Shown: piece by piece, positions 6,787-15,682 of the stretch | How positions within the stretch are numbered: the stretch's first letter is position 1 | Layout: every line of letters begins with the position of its first letter | NCBI RefSeq assembly: GCF_003568665.1 | Contig: NZ_QXMH01000002.1 | Span: forward strand, 1,240,001 to 1,304,000 | Source: Chitinophaga alhagiae | Lineage (GTDB): Bacteria > Bacteroidota > Bacteroidia > Chitinophagales > Chitinophagaceae | DNA: 64,000 nucleotides | Reading direction: 5' to 3' | Translations under genes and position numbers: made by a program | The notes under the pieces: generated by a model | Database searches by the model: none | Told to the model about the DNA's origin: nothing | What the model saw: only the letters and a program-made list of their open reading frames with translations

Positions 6787-7952
6787 AGTCGGCGCTCCAC
6801 TACAACGAATCTAAACTTAGCGCCGGAAAAGCTACCCTGCTTTTGGCATCACGCTTCGGATGCAACGCAGACGAATTGACAGCCCGGCAGAAACTATCGC
6901 GATTTGAGGCACTCACTGGAAAGAATATAAAAGTGAAAACGAATACATTGCACATATCGTTAAATTTTGCGCCCGGGGAGCAATTGGCTCCGGCTACATT
7001 GCAGCACCTGGCGGCAGAATATATGCAGCGCATCGGATTTGCTGAGCAGCCTTACCTCGTTTACCAGCATTACGATGCCGGTCACCCGCACATTCATATA
7101 GTAACAACAAGCATTCGGGCAAACGGCCGGGCCATCAGCCTGCACAATATAGGGCGGGAAAGATCGGAGCCGGCCAGGAAAGCGCTGGAACATATCTATG
7201 GTCTTACAGTGGCAGAAGGCCGGCGGGAAAAGCTGGAGCTGCCAGCGGCTCCAGTTCCCGTATCCTATGGGAAAAGCGAAACGAAGCAGGCGATATCTAA
7301 CATTGTTCGGGAAGTTTGCGGCACTTACTGTTATACTTCCCTGGATGAGCTGAATACCGCCCTGCGGTTCTACAACGTAACCGCGGATCGAGGAAGGCCA
7401 GGTAGCCTTTGCTGGAACCGCGGTGGGCTTATGTTTTCCGTAGTGGATAAGGATGGCTGTAAAGTAGGGATTCCCATTGCAGCAAGTAGCATTTACGGAA
7501 ACCCTACCCTGAAATCGCTGGAACGAAAAATGGAGGTTAACCGAATCGCAGCAGTATACAAACGTAAGCGTTTGCGTAACGCAGCAGAGCGGTTAATAGC
7601 CGGGAAGTCACCAGCTGCAGTCAGGGAACAGCTGACCCGTAACAATATTACTTATCACCATACCAGCAGTAACGGTGAGACGGACCTCCTCCTGATCGAT
7701 CACAGGAACAGGGCAGTTTTTTCCTTACGCGCAGAAGGATTTGATATTGCAACGGCAAAAAACCTACTTCAGCAAGGAGAAACGGACAATCATTCAAAGG
7801 CTACTTCGCTCTCTATTCCTTATAGCACAGCCTCATCTGCACTGAATATATCGGCCGGCCTACTCCGGGAACTTACCGCCGATGCTCATGCCAATGCCGA
7901 ATTCCTGCCCGCGGAACTAATGGGTAAGAAAAAGCGGCGGCGGAAATCTTAA
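6753..7952 (+). CDS. Relaxase (MOB-type DNA strand transferase)
   Basis: The 399-aa protein nicks oriT and pilots the transferred strand. Motif I is the N-terminal Tyr Y17 (ALHYNESKL). Motif II includes H67 (NTLHISLNF). Motif III is the metal-binding histidine triad HYDAGHPHIHIV (H111, H113, H115). The N-terminal half is thus a relaxase/mobilisation nuclease domain; the C-terminal half is basic and of less certain role. It lies between the MobC-like and coupling-protein genes, as in other Bacteroidota ICEs. It resembles the MOBP class, but the subclass is not certain. Confidence 0.92.
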   Translation: MVARISSGRSIKSALHYNESKLSAGKATLLLASRFGCNADELTARQKLSRFEALTGKNIKVKTNTLHISLNFAPGEQLAPATLQHLAAEYMQRIGFAEQPYLVYQHYDAGHPHIHIVTTSIRANGRAISLHNIGRERSEPARKALEHIYGLTVAEGRREKLELPAAPVPVSYGKSETKQAISNIVREVCGTYCYTSLDELNTALRFYNVTADRGRPGSLCWNRGGLMFSVVDKDGCKVGIPIAASSIYGNPTLKSLERKMEVNRIAAVYKRKRLRNAAERLIAGKSPAAVREQLTRNNITYHHTSSNGETDLLLIDHRNRAVFSLRAEGFDIATAKNLLQQGETDNHSKATSLSIPYSTASSALNISAGLLRELTADAHANAEFLPAELMGKKKRRRKS

Positions 7953-7973
7953 TCAACTTCAAACTTTTCATTA

Positions 7974-9983
7974 ATGTCTAATGGTGAAAATGCACAGGCG
8001 TTACGCTCAATATTGGATTTCATCCGGTTGGGGTCGGTATTTGTTATGCTGATTCATTTTTACGCTGTGTGCTTCCCACTCTTCGTAGAAATGGGTTTGT
8101 CCGCGGAAATGCTGGACAGGTTTACATACGACCTATGCCGCCGCCTTCCCATGTTTGGCACTCCCACGGCCGAAAAGACTTCCGCACTTGCGCTGCTGGC
8201 CATAAGCATGCTGGGTTCTAAAGGGCGAAAGGATGAAAAAATGCGGCTACAGCCGGTTATTGCTGCATTGGTTTGCGGATTACTGCTCTTATATGCAACA
8301 ACCGCCATACTACGTGCGTACGATAGCCTGCGTATGCAGCAGGTATATATCACGGTAACATCGGCGGCATTTCTCGCCATACTTTATTCCGGCTCCCGCC
8401 TAAGCAGGTACATCCGCCTCCGCTTCCAGGATGATATATTCAACGAAAAAAATGAATCCTTCCCTCAGTGCGAAGAGTTAATTGAGAATGAATATTCGGT
8501 TAACCTCCCTGCCAGATATCAATTCCGGGGTAAATACCGCTCCAGCTATATTAACCTGCCATGCGTTTTTCGTGGCACGTTAATTTTGGGTACGCCCGGC
8601 AGTGGCAAGAGCTACTATTTTATTAACGAAATCATTCGCCAGCACCTAAAGAAGGCGTTTCCCATGTTCATTTTCGACTTCAAATTCCCCACCCTTAGCC
8701 AGCTGGCATACAATTACCTATTGGAATACGCAGAAAAATTTCAGATCAAACCGCAGTTTGTAGTAATCAACTTTGATGATTTATCCAGAACACACCGTAT
8801 TAATGCGCTGCCGCCCGAGCAGATGGTGGATATTTCTGATGCTACAGAAAGCAGCCGCACCTTCATGCTGGCACTCAATAAACTGTGGGCTCAAAAAATT
8901 GGCGAGTTCTTCGTGGAATCGGCAATCAATTTTTGCACCGCCCTTATTTGGTTTCTAAAGAAATATGAAGATGGTAAATATTGTACGCTTCCGCACGTAA
9001 TTGAACTCTCTCAAATCGAGTACCCAAAGCTGTTTCCGGTACTTTCCCTCGAAACCGAAATCTCTGTACTGATAAATCCTTTTACCAGCGCGTTGAAGCA
9101 CAAGGCCAATGAGCAATTAGAAGGGCAAATTGCTTCCGCTAAAATTGCTATGGCCAGGTTGGCATCCCCTGCTTTGTATTACGTGCTCAGTGGCAACGAT
9201 CACGACCTGGATCTGAATAATCCAGCTGCCCCAAAAATAATCTGCGCGGGCAGCAACCCGGCTAAGCGCCAGATATACGGCGCCGTGCTTTCGCTGTACG
9301 TAGAAAGAATGTTGAAGCTGGTTAACCAGGCCGGCAAATTGAAGTCCTCCCTGGTATTTGACGAATTCCCTACGATATACGTGCCCAATATCGATACCCT
9401 GATAGCTACCGCCCGGAGCAACAAAGTAGCCACCACGCTGGGCGTACAGGATATGGCACAATTGATACAAAGCTATGGAAAGGAAAATGCCGACGTAATA
9501 ATGAACATTACCGGCAACATTATCAGTGGCCAGGTTATGGGAGATAGTGCCCGCCAGCTGTCGGACCGTATTGGTAAAATCATGCAGGAACGGGAATCTT
9601 TATCCATTAATTCTTCCGAAACATCGGTCAGCCGTAGTACCCAGCTGGAAACGGCTGTGCCGCCTTCAAAAATTGCTATGCTCAGCAGCGGGCAGTTTGT
9701 TGGTTTGGTAGCCGATGAGCCCAGCCGGCCAATCCGGCTGAAAGCCTTTCATGCAGAGGTTGTGAAGGATCATGAGGCCGAACATACAAAGGAAAAGAAT
9801 AGCATCCCCATTCCTTCTTTCCGCAATGTTACAAAGGCAGATGTAGATGAGAATTTCCAGCGGGTAAAAAGTGATATCGAAAATTTGATTGAAACTGAAC
9901 TCACGCGGATAAAGGCTAGTCCTGAATACCAGGAGATAATTGCTACAAGGTCTGCTGAAGGGCAGCAGGCATTGAACTTGTAA
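7974..9983 (+). CDS. Type IV coupling protein (TraG/VirD4-like, YWFCY N-terminus)
   Basis: The 669-aa inner-membrane ATPase links the relaxosome to the mating channel. The N-terminus has hydrophobic segments (about 18-38, 70-82, 95-112, 125-140). The Walker A motif is GTPGSGKS (206-213), and a Walker B-like SLVFDEFPTIY follows later in the chain. The C-terminal part contains the TraG-type segment around AQLIQSYGKENADVIMNITGNIISG. It follows the relaxase by 21 bp. Bacteroidota mobilisation regions often call this gene mobC. Confidence 0.92.
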   Translation: MSNGENAQALRSILDFIRLGSVFVMLIHFYAVCFPLFVEMGLSAEMLDRFTYDLCRRLPMFGTPTAEKTSALALLAISMLGSKGRKDEKMRLQPVIAALVCGLLLLYATTAILRAYDSLRMQQVYITVTSAAFLAILYSGSRLSRYIRLRFQDDIFNEKNESFPQCEELIENEYSVNLPARYQFRGKYRSSYINLPCVFRGTLILGTPGSGKSYYFINEIIRQHLKKAFPMFIFDFKFPTLSQLAYNYLLEYAEKFQIKPQFVVINFDDLSRTHRINALPPEQMVDISDATESSRTFMLALNKLWAQKIGEFFVESAINFCTALIWFLKKYEDGKYCTLPHVIELSQIEYPKLFPVLSLETEISVLINPFTSALKHKANEQLEGQIASAKIAMARLASPALYYVLSGNDHDLDLNNPAAPKIICAGSNPAKRQIYGAVLSLYVERMLKLVNQAGKLKSSLVFDEFPTIYVPNIDTLIATARSNKVATTLGVQDMAQLIQSYGKENADVIMNITGNIISGQVMGDSARQLSDRIGKIMQERESLSINSSETSVSRSTQLETAVPPSKIAMLSSGQFVGLVADEPSRPIRLKAFHAEVVKDHEAEHTKEKNSIPIPSFRNVTKADVDENFQRVKSDIENLIETELTRIKASPEYQEIIATRSAEGQQALNL

Positions 9984-10010
9984 TTTTTTCACCAAATAAA
10001 TGTGAATACC

Positions 10011-10820
10011 ATGGAACAAGCAAATTTTATGTACCTCACCGAAGAAGTGCTCCCTTCGCTTGGCTTCGGTGAAATTTTAGACGAACGTTTGCATCAGTCG
10101 ATGAAAATGGGTCTTGAGAAGATTGAGTTGAAGGTGCGCGATCAGCAACCTAGTGGAGAATATTTATACAACGTAGTGTTGGAAAAACAGAAGGTAAATC
10201 CTGAAGATCCGGAACGTGAGCGCCGTTATTACGCCAACCGTGTGGAGGTTACGTTTAAGATGAATGGTGAGAAGGAAGCCCGCCAGCATACTTTTGGCCT
10301 GTATAAACAAAAAGGGCTTCCCCTTAACCAGATGCGCAACCTCATGAAAGGGAACTATGTACACAATTCTTACTGGAAAGAAGGTGTACAGAAGCAGCGG
10401 TGGCAATATGTGGATTTTTCCAAAACCACTGAAGAGGGTGTACACCCTATGAAGAGCATTTGGGCTGATTCCATAGAATGGAACCTAGCGAAAGAACTTT
10501 CCGCACTTCCGCATGTAAACGCACTTTCTGCGGACGTAAAGGAGGATCTTCTCCGGGCTATGAAAAATGGTGATAATGTGGCCGCCTCTATCAAAATGGA
10601 TGGTAGCAGGCAAAATGTAATGCTGCGTGCAAACCCTAAGAAGTCTGCCATCGAAATTTTCAAACCGGATGGTGAGAAGATTTCACTAGGTAAGAAAACG
10701 GGGCTTTCTGTAGTTAACGATGGGCAGATGGGCTCAAAGAACCTGAAAGCTGCATCGGAATTGGTTACGGATGCGTTTGACGACGATTCTGGCTCGAAGA
10801 AGAAAGTAAAGCGCGGATGA
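10011..10820 (+). CDS. DUF3945-like ICE protein
   Basis: The 269-aa product matches the layout of the DUF3945 family: an N-terminal GF-x-x-x-L segment, then LPLNQMRNLMKGNYVH (family pattern NLL-x-GR-x-V), the segment LAKELSALPHVNAL, a Gly-Asn/Asp turn and MLRANPKKSAIEIFKPDGEKI (pattern ANPxxKxIxxYDxxG). The function of the family is unknown. The gene at 26501 encodes a diverged relative. The ATG at 10011 is preferred to the in-frame GTG at 10002. An intrinsic terminator follows. Confidence 0.65.
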   Translation: MEQANFMYLTEEVLPSLGFGEILDERLHQSMKMGLEKIELKVRDQQPSGEYLYNVVLEKQKVNPEDPERERRYYANRVEVTFKMNGEKEARQHTFGLYKQKGLPLNQMRNLMKGNYVHNSYWKEGVQKQRWQYVDFSKTTEEGVHPMKSIWADSIEWNLAKELSALPHVNALSADVKEDLLRAMKNGDNVAASIKMDGSRQNVMLRANPKKSAIEIFKPDGEKISLGKKTGLSVVNDGQMGSKNLKAASELVTDAFDDDSGSKKKVKRG

Positions 10821-10831
10821 TGTTTATATAC

Positions 10832-10861
10832 AAAGCCGGAATCATTATAGGTTCCGGCTTT
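10832..10861 (+). terminator. Terminator after the mobilisation operon
   Basis: AAAGCCGGAA (10832-10841) pairs perfectly with TTCCGGCTTT (10852-10861) across a 10-nt loop, with T residues at the end. It closes the rightward run from 6364 to 10820. Confidence 0.75.
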
Positions 10862-10911
10862 TATCGTTATAACCCATTCCGAGCTACATCAGTTTGGCGT
10901 TGAATCAATAT

Positions 10912-10987
10912 CACAAACGTGTTTGTGGGTAAGGATTTTAGCGAAACAGCAGTTGGATTTATTGATAAAAGTGAATAAATTCACTTT
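10912..10987. promoter_or_regulatory. Two palindromes upstream of the Crp/Fnr gene
   Basis: CACAAAC-GT-GTTTGTG at 10912-10927 and AAAGTGAAT-AA-ATTCACTTT at 10968-10987 are near-perfect dyads in the 254-bp gap before the regulator gene. Crp/Fnr proteins bind two-fold symmetric sites of about this size, so autoregulation is plausible. No binding evidence exists here. Confidence 0.5.
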
Positions 10988-11074
10988 ATAACCATATTTA
11001 AATTATTGAAATTTATTATCCAATTTATTTAAGGCATACCAACGGAAACCGATACTAACCCAAAACTTTCCATT

Positions 11075-11722
11075 ATGAAATCATGGCAGCATCTTGAGCG
11101 TAAAGGTATGGTTGAGCCCGTACCGCTTGAAATTCAAGAACAAATGTTTGGTGCGCTTTTCCAAACTGTGAAAGAAATGCATCCCAATATGACAGATGAA
11201 TTGGCGCAGGAAATCATGGAGAGATGTGAAGTCGTACGTTTTAAAAAGAAAACTACAATTCTGGATTATGGCGAAACTTGCCGCCACGTTTTCTTTACTG
11301 GTCAGGGACTGGTACGTGCTATTTTTCTTCATAACGGGGTGGATCAAACGTTTTGGTTTATGGGCAAAATGGATTTTGTGATTTCAGTTAGAAGTTTTTA
11401 TCGCCAACAACCCAGTACAGAGAGGCTAGTTGCTATGGAGGATACAGACTGCATAACTATCCACTGGGATGATCTTGAGTATTTATATGATAAATATGAG
11501 AGTTTTAATAGGGTTGGAAGGTTACTAACGCAATTTTACTACGATCAGGCAATGGAACGGATGAAGTGGTTTTACTTTTCGGCTAAGGAGCGATACCAGA
11601 TGTTGTTTGAGGAATATCCGAAATTTTTCGGGAAAGTGCCTGATGCAACGTTGGCATCTTACCTTGGAATTGATAAAGCCACCTTGAGCCGCATCAGGAA
11701 CGCATTAAACAGAGAAAATTGA
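11075..11722 (+). CDS. Crp/Fnr-family transcriptional regulator
   Basis: The 215-aa protein has a cNMP-binding-like beta-roll (about 50-140, with GETCRHVFFTGQGLVRAI) and a C-terminal winged-helix segment (about 165-212) ending VPDATLASYLGIDKATLSRIRN. No Cys cluster of the Fnr type is present, and the canonical cAMP-contacting residues are not obvious, so the ligand is unknown. It stands alone after a terminator and two palindromes. It may time ICE functions or the lipoprotein gene that follows. Confidence 0.9.
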   Translation: MKSWQHLERKGMVEPVPLEIQEQMFGALFQTVKEMHPNMTDELAQEIMERCEVVRFKKKTTILDYGETCRHVFFTGQGLVRAIFLHNGVDQTFWFMGKMDFVISVRSFYRQQPSTERLVAMEDTDCITIHWDDLEYLYDKYESFNRVGRLLTQFYYDQAMERMKWFYFSAKERYQMLFEEYPKFFGKVPDATLASYLGIDKATLSRIRNALNREN

Positions 11723-11787
11723 TGACAAATGTCAACGTGATTTTATTTTCAGGCCCGTAGTTTTGAGTTATAAAACCTTTTACTGTT

Positions 11788-13218
11788 ATGAAACCATATC
11801 TGATCGTAAGCCCCCTGCTACGGCCCATCTGGCTAGTGGCACTACTCCTCCTTTCTTTGCTCGCTTGCCAAAAAAGCGACACGCCCACTGAAAATATCAG
11901 ACCTGGGCACACATTTACGAATTTACCAGACAGTGCAGACAGCCGGCTCAGCTCGTACACCGATTCCTTGCTCGTTAGTGAAGCTGCAAAGCCTTGGATG
12001 GACAGTGTAACGAATGCCGTGGGTAAGCCAAACTGGAAGCTGGCTGCATTCGGCGTGCAAGGTACTACACCTTCCGTAATGGTTCCCCTCATAAATTACG
12101 AAGCCCGCCAGGTAACCGGCCTACTCGTAATGCTTATGGGAGAACAATTCCGCTTCCGCATATTCGATTCCCGTAAGCCGGAACGATATGGGTTTAATAA
12201 CGGAAGAAACCGGGCCAACGCCCGGACTGTATTCATTGCAGCGGATTTATTCAACCAGAAAGCATTTCCAGACAAGGGCCCTGCCGCAATCGGCCCCTGC
12301 CTGATGACCCGAAAGGAAAAGGAGCATTTTGATAACGCCAGGAAGACCGGCGGCTCATTTACGCCCATGGTAAAGGCTGCGGGATACGCCATGTCCATTA
12401 CCTGCTACACCACTATGGCTTGTACTGGTGATGGCTTTGGTAACTGCGTAGGAAACATTGTATATCATACGGATTGTGTGTACAACTACATTTGGGTGGA
12501 CGATGGTTCGTGGGGCTCTTCCGGGGGTAACGGCGGTATAGAGGGTGAAGGCGCAGGTGGCGGCGGTGGTGGTGGCACGCCACATGCAGGCCCTCCAGAT
12601 CCATCGGAACTGTGCGGTGTACCTACTCCTGTAAATCAGGGGCCGGTTGCAGTGCTGCCGCCCTCCAAGCCCATTGAAAATGTGAAGCAGTACATTTCAT
12701 GCTTTGATGCCCGCTCTGGTGCGCGTATTACCTTCTATGCGGACCAACCCGCACCTGGTAGCGATGAGCCCTTTGCCGTTAAGGGAAAAGTTGGGCATTC
12801 CTACATCACGATCGAGCAGTTTACCGGTGGCCAGGTGGTACGTCGCACTTTAGGATTCCACCCATACCAGGCTGTTTCGCCGTTCTTCACTAAAGAAGGG
12901 AAAAGCCAGCTTGGTGATGATTCAGGGAAGCCGTACGATGTAAGGCTGGATGTAGATATAGATGGGGAAAAGCTCAATAAAGTGTTGTTAATGATTGAGC
13001 AGTACAATCCGCATTACCACCTGGAAACCTATAATTGTACTAATTTTGCATTAGATATCTCCGATGCATGTGGAATAAAAATACCGCGTACAAAAGGCTG
13101 GTGGCTGGTTGGCTCGGGATTGAACCCTGGTAATTTTGGCTACGATCTGGCAAAATTACGTGGTGCGATCGTTGGGCAAGGCCAATCCGATGATAACGAA
13201 GGAGACTGTAACAAATAA
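11788..13218 (+). CDS. Secreted lipoprotein with a permuted papain-like (NlpC/P60-type) domain
   Basis: The 476-aa protein has a signal peptide and lipobox (LLAC, lipidated C27). A middle Cys-containing region (about 170-232) is followed by a glycine-rich linker (245-263). The C-terminal domain (about 300-455) has H337 in GHSYITIE before C417 in YNCTNFALDI, the His-then-Cys order of circularly permuted papain-fold hydrolases or amidases. It should sit on a membrane facing the periplasm or surface. The small secreted protein at 13229 follows at once. The substrate is unknown; peptidoglycan, peptide or lipid are all possible. Confidence 0.65.
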   Translation: MKPYLIVSPLLRPIWLVALLLLSLLACQKSDTPTENIRPGHTFTNLPDSADSRLSSYTDSLLVSEAAKPWMDSVTNAVGKPNWKLAAFGVQGTTPSVMVPLINYEARQVTGLLVMLMGEQFRFRIFDSRKPERYGFNNGRNRANARTVFIAADLFNQKAFPDKGPAAIGPCLMTRKEKEHFDNARKTGGSFTPMVKAAGYAMSITCYTTMACTGDGFGNCVGNIVYHTDCVYNYIWVDDGSWGSSGGNGGIEGEGAGGGGGGGTPHAGPPDPSELCGVPTPVNQGPVAVLPPSKPIENVKQYISCFDARSGARITFYADQPAPGSDEPFAVKGKVGHSYITIEQFTGGQVVRRTLGFHPYQAVSPFFTKEGKSQLGDDSGKPYDVRLDVDIDGEKLNKVLLMIEQYNPHYHLETYNCTNFALDISDACGIKIPRTKGWWLVGSGLNPGNFGYDLAKLRGAIVGQGQSDDNEGDCNK

Positions 13219-13228
13219 ACCATTTTTT

Positions 13229-13687
13229 ATGAAAACCTTTTCAGCATTCATTTTGCTCACTTTTTTCAACATGCATGTTTCATTTGCCGGGCAGCCTCCC
13301 GAAAATGAGCAGAAGATTATCCGCAACTTTCTCACGTATATTACCGCTCCGAAGTGGAGCATCGATACTGTAGTATCCAAGTATGTTGTATTTTATTCGG
13401 AGGAGTCCAAGGTTGCCTCGCGCGCTAAACGCAAGTTCTATTTGAGCATGGCAGTTACGGAACTGGCGCAGGCGGCGAAGAACGTTAAAATCAACGAACT
13501 GAAGATTACACCATATGATGATGCGGATGAAAAACTCCAAATTATGGTGCTCGGCCCGGAATATCGTGAGCGTTCTTTTGTGGTAACTGATTCTTCCGGT
13601 AAGTTCGTGCGGTACTTTTTGATTAAGGACGATCAAATTGAATCGTTTGTTCTCTTTCAGAACAAAGCATACCTGCTACTGAACTAG
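13229..13687 (+). CDS. Small secreted protein, partner of the papain-like lipoprotein
   Basis: The 152-aa product has a clear signal peptide (MKTFSAFILLTFFNMHVSFA, cleavage near the G-Q-P) and no recognised domain; the rest looks like an alpha+beta fold. The start is ATG 13229, 11 bp after the lipoprotein stop; the longer open frame from 13136 runs into that gene and lacks a signal peptide. The close pairing with a putative hydrolase suggests an inhibitor or cofactor, which is inference. A terminator follows at 13731. Confidence 0.7.
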   Translation: MKTFSAFILLTFFNMHVSFAGQPPENEQKIIRNFLTYITAPKWSIDTVVSKYVVFYSEESKVASRAKRKFYLSMAVTELAQAAKNVKINELKITPYDDADEKLQIMVLGPEYRERSFVVTDSSGKFVRYFLIKDDQIESFVLFQNKAYLLLN

Positions 13688-13730
13688 CCCAATACTAAAG
13701 CAAACCTTTACGCTGTTCCTGTAACAGCAG

Positions 13731-13777
13731 CAAGGGGGAAGTGATGCCCCACTCGGCAGCATTGCTTCCCCTTTTTC
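13731..13777 (+). terminator. Terminator after the lipoprotein/secreted-protein pair
   Basis: AAGGGGGAAG (from 13732) pairs with CTTCCCCTT (13765-13773), with extra pairing of TGATGC to GCATTG inside, and is followed by TTTTT. It separates this unit from rteC. Confidence 0.75.
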
Positions 13778-13810
13778 ATGCCCATATCTTAACGGAAAAA
13801 ACGGAAATAT

Positions 13811-14686
13811 ATGTTGACCGCATGTACGGAATTGCTACGCGAACTGCAATCCAAAATAAACATTCTTTCGCGCGACCCTGGTGCAGGATTGGCCCGTATT
13901 GAGAAAATACTAGGGTTCATTAATCAGGTGTTTTTATCCATGAAATCGCTTATGGAATCCTATGTTTTCCAAAACCAGTATGAGGAAATTACTTTCTTCA
14001 AAGAGATTACTCCCGAACTGTACGCCCATTGGGTATTCTACAGCACGATTTATAATGTACAGAGCCACGCATATCCTGCATCCTCAAAGCATAGACTGAA
14101 ATATTTTGAACATGAATTAAAGAAGATTGACGACTTTTTCTTTCACCATATAGAATTCTACAAATACTACCGAGCTGGCAGGAACCATAGGGATGTTGAG
14201 TTTTTCACAAGACAAGAGGCTTCTCGCGAATTTAATACGGATTTACTGGCACCGGTTATGGATCAGCAATTTTGCACTCCATATTCACTTAAACTGGCCA
14301 TGGTAATCGCCAATGAGAAGTTGAAAAGTTGGTTGAGTAGTGCAATATCGGCTGAAGTAAAACCAGAAATCATTTCAACTTATAATTCAGAACCTCCACT
14401 TCCTGTGTTACAATGGACGGGAACTAAAACTGGGCTATGCGAAATGATTTATGCATGGTATGCCAGTGGGGTGTTCAATAATGGCAATGCTACCATTGAG
14501 TCTATTACTAGGCATTGCGAGAAGTTTTTTAGTATAGAATTGAGCGCGCAAACTGTGACGTTTCAGGAAATTCTTCGAAGAAAGAAGGGTCCAACCACTT
14601 TTATTGACTGGCTAAAGAGTAAATATATTTTTTATATCGAGTCTATTGAATCCGCAGCAATTCAGCGCAACATAAATAAAAAATAG
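13811..14686 (+). CDS. rteC: RteC-family ICE regulator
   Basis: The 291-aa protein matches RteC: an N-terminal helical region, ITPELYAHWVFYSTIYNVQSH, then FEHELKKIDDFFFHHIEFYKYYRAGRNHRD with the run of aromatic residues typical of the family, and a C-terminal winged-helix-like part. In CTnDOT, RteC activates the excision operon. RteA and RteB are absent here, so its own control must differ. It is a single gene after a terminator. Confidence 0.88.
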   Translation: MLTACTELLRELQSKINILSRDPGAGLARIEKILGFINQVFLSMKSLMESYVFQNQYEEITFFKEITPELYAHWVFYSTIYNVQSHAYPASSKHRLKYFEHELKKIDDFFFHHIEFYKYYRAGRNHRDVEFFTRQEASREFNTDLLAPVMDQQFCTPYSLKLAMVIANEKLKSWLSSAISAEVKPEIISTYNSEPPLPVLQWTGTKTGLCEMIYAWYASGVFNNGNATIESITRHCEKFFSIELSAQTVTFQEILRRKKGPTTFIDWLKSKYIFYIESIESAAIQRNINKK

Positions 14687-14808
14687 GAACGATTTTACCC
14701 TATTGATTTCACAAATAGGTTTGTATTTTGGAGCGTTTTGGAGCTTTTATTTATAATGGTTATCTTCCACAGAGATTTTAATTTTAACAGCCCTAAAAAA
14801 TTTGTAGC

Positions 14809-15648
14809 ATGTTTATTCCTTACCGCGATTTTTCGGAAGTAGAGCGTGACATTAGAGATAAAAACCCGGAAGTTATATATAAGTACAGAACATGGGAAGA
14901 TGATTACCACAAAAGGATAATCACTGAAAACGAAGCCTGGTTCGCCCATCCACATTCATTAAATGATCCTTACGACATAAGACCTCCATACAATTTTGTC
15001 GTTGATAGTATAAACTGGGATATTGCAAGGATGAAAATAAGGCGTGCTGGCCGCCATTATGAACCGGGATTGTCAGATGAAGAGCTTGAAAGAGAAGTTG
15101 AAATTCGCCTCCAAGCTATTATGGCAGACCCAATCACATATTTCCAACGGAATAGAGAGGAGTATGTGAACGATCGTAGAAATTACGATCAAATTGGACT
15201 TTTTAGCTGCTGCAAGACTTTTAGTAATGAGCCCATGTGGGCACACTATGGAGCCAATCACTGTGGATTTTCTGTTGGATTCAATACCGTTGAGTTAGCA
15301 CGGGCATTACATTGTACTGTTGGTGAGGTTAACTATAGTGATGCTCCAATCGATTACTATGTTATGGGGGATAATGCAAAGAATCTTGAGAATGAAATAA
15401 TGCAGAAGGCTACTAGGTGGTCTGCGGAGGAAGAACTCAGGTTTATTACAGTAGGAATTGGTATTACTAGGGAGAGAGCCGCAAAGTTTCCGAGTGGAGC
15501 GGTTTCGGAAATTGTTTTTGGACTTAATACTGCAAAGCGTGTTCAGGATGAAATTAAAGCTGCTGCGGCGATAAGGTTTCCCGGCGTGCCTACTTACCAA
15601 GTACGTACTCGTCAGGGTGCATATGGTTTTGATAAAGTTGCAGTTTAG
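14809..15648 (+). CDS. DUF2971 domain protein
   Basis: The 279-aa product has the family core: YKYRTWED near the N-terminus, a short LNDPYD motif (about 50), FSCCKTFSNEPMWAHYGANHCGFSVGFN (about 130-157; family pattern FS-x(5)-LMW-x-HYA-x(3)-GF-x-I-F), and RWSAEEELRF (pattern W-x-YE-x-E-x-R). The function of DUF2971 is not established. The gene is AT-rich and stops 34 bp before the TIGR02391 gene, forming a two-gene cargo unit between rteC and the tra operon. Confidence 0.85.
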   Translation: MFIPYRDFSEVERDIRDKNPEVIYKYRTWEDDYHKRIITENEAWFAHPHSLNDPYDIRPPYNFVVDSINWDIARMKIRRAGRHYEPGLSDEELEREVEIRLQAIMADPITYFQRNREEYVNDRRNYDQIGLFSCCKTFSNEPMWAHYGANHCGFSVGFNTVELARALHCTVGEVNYSDAPIDYYVMGDNAKNLENEIMQKATRWSAEEELRFITVGIGITRERAAKFPSGAVSEIVFGLNTAKRVQDEIKAAAAIRFPGVPTYQVRTRQGAYGFDKVAV

Positions 15649-15682
15649 AGTTATTTATTAAAAAAATGAAAATACTAATCGA

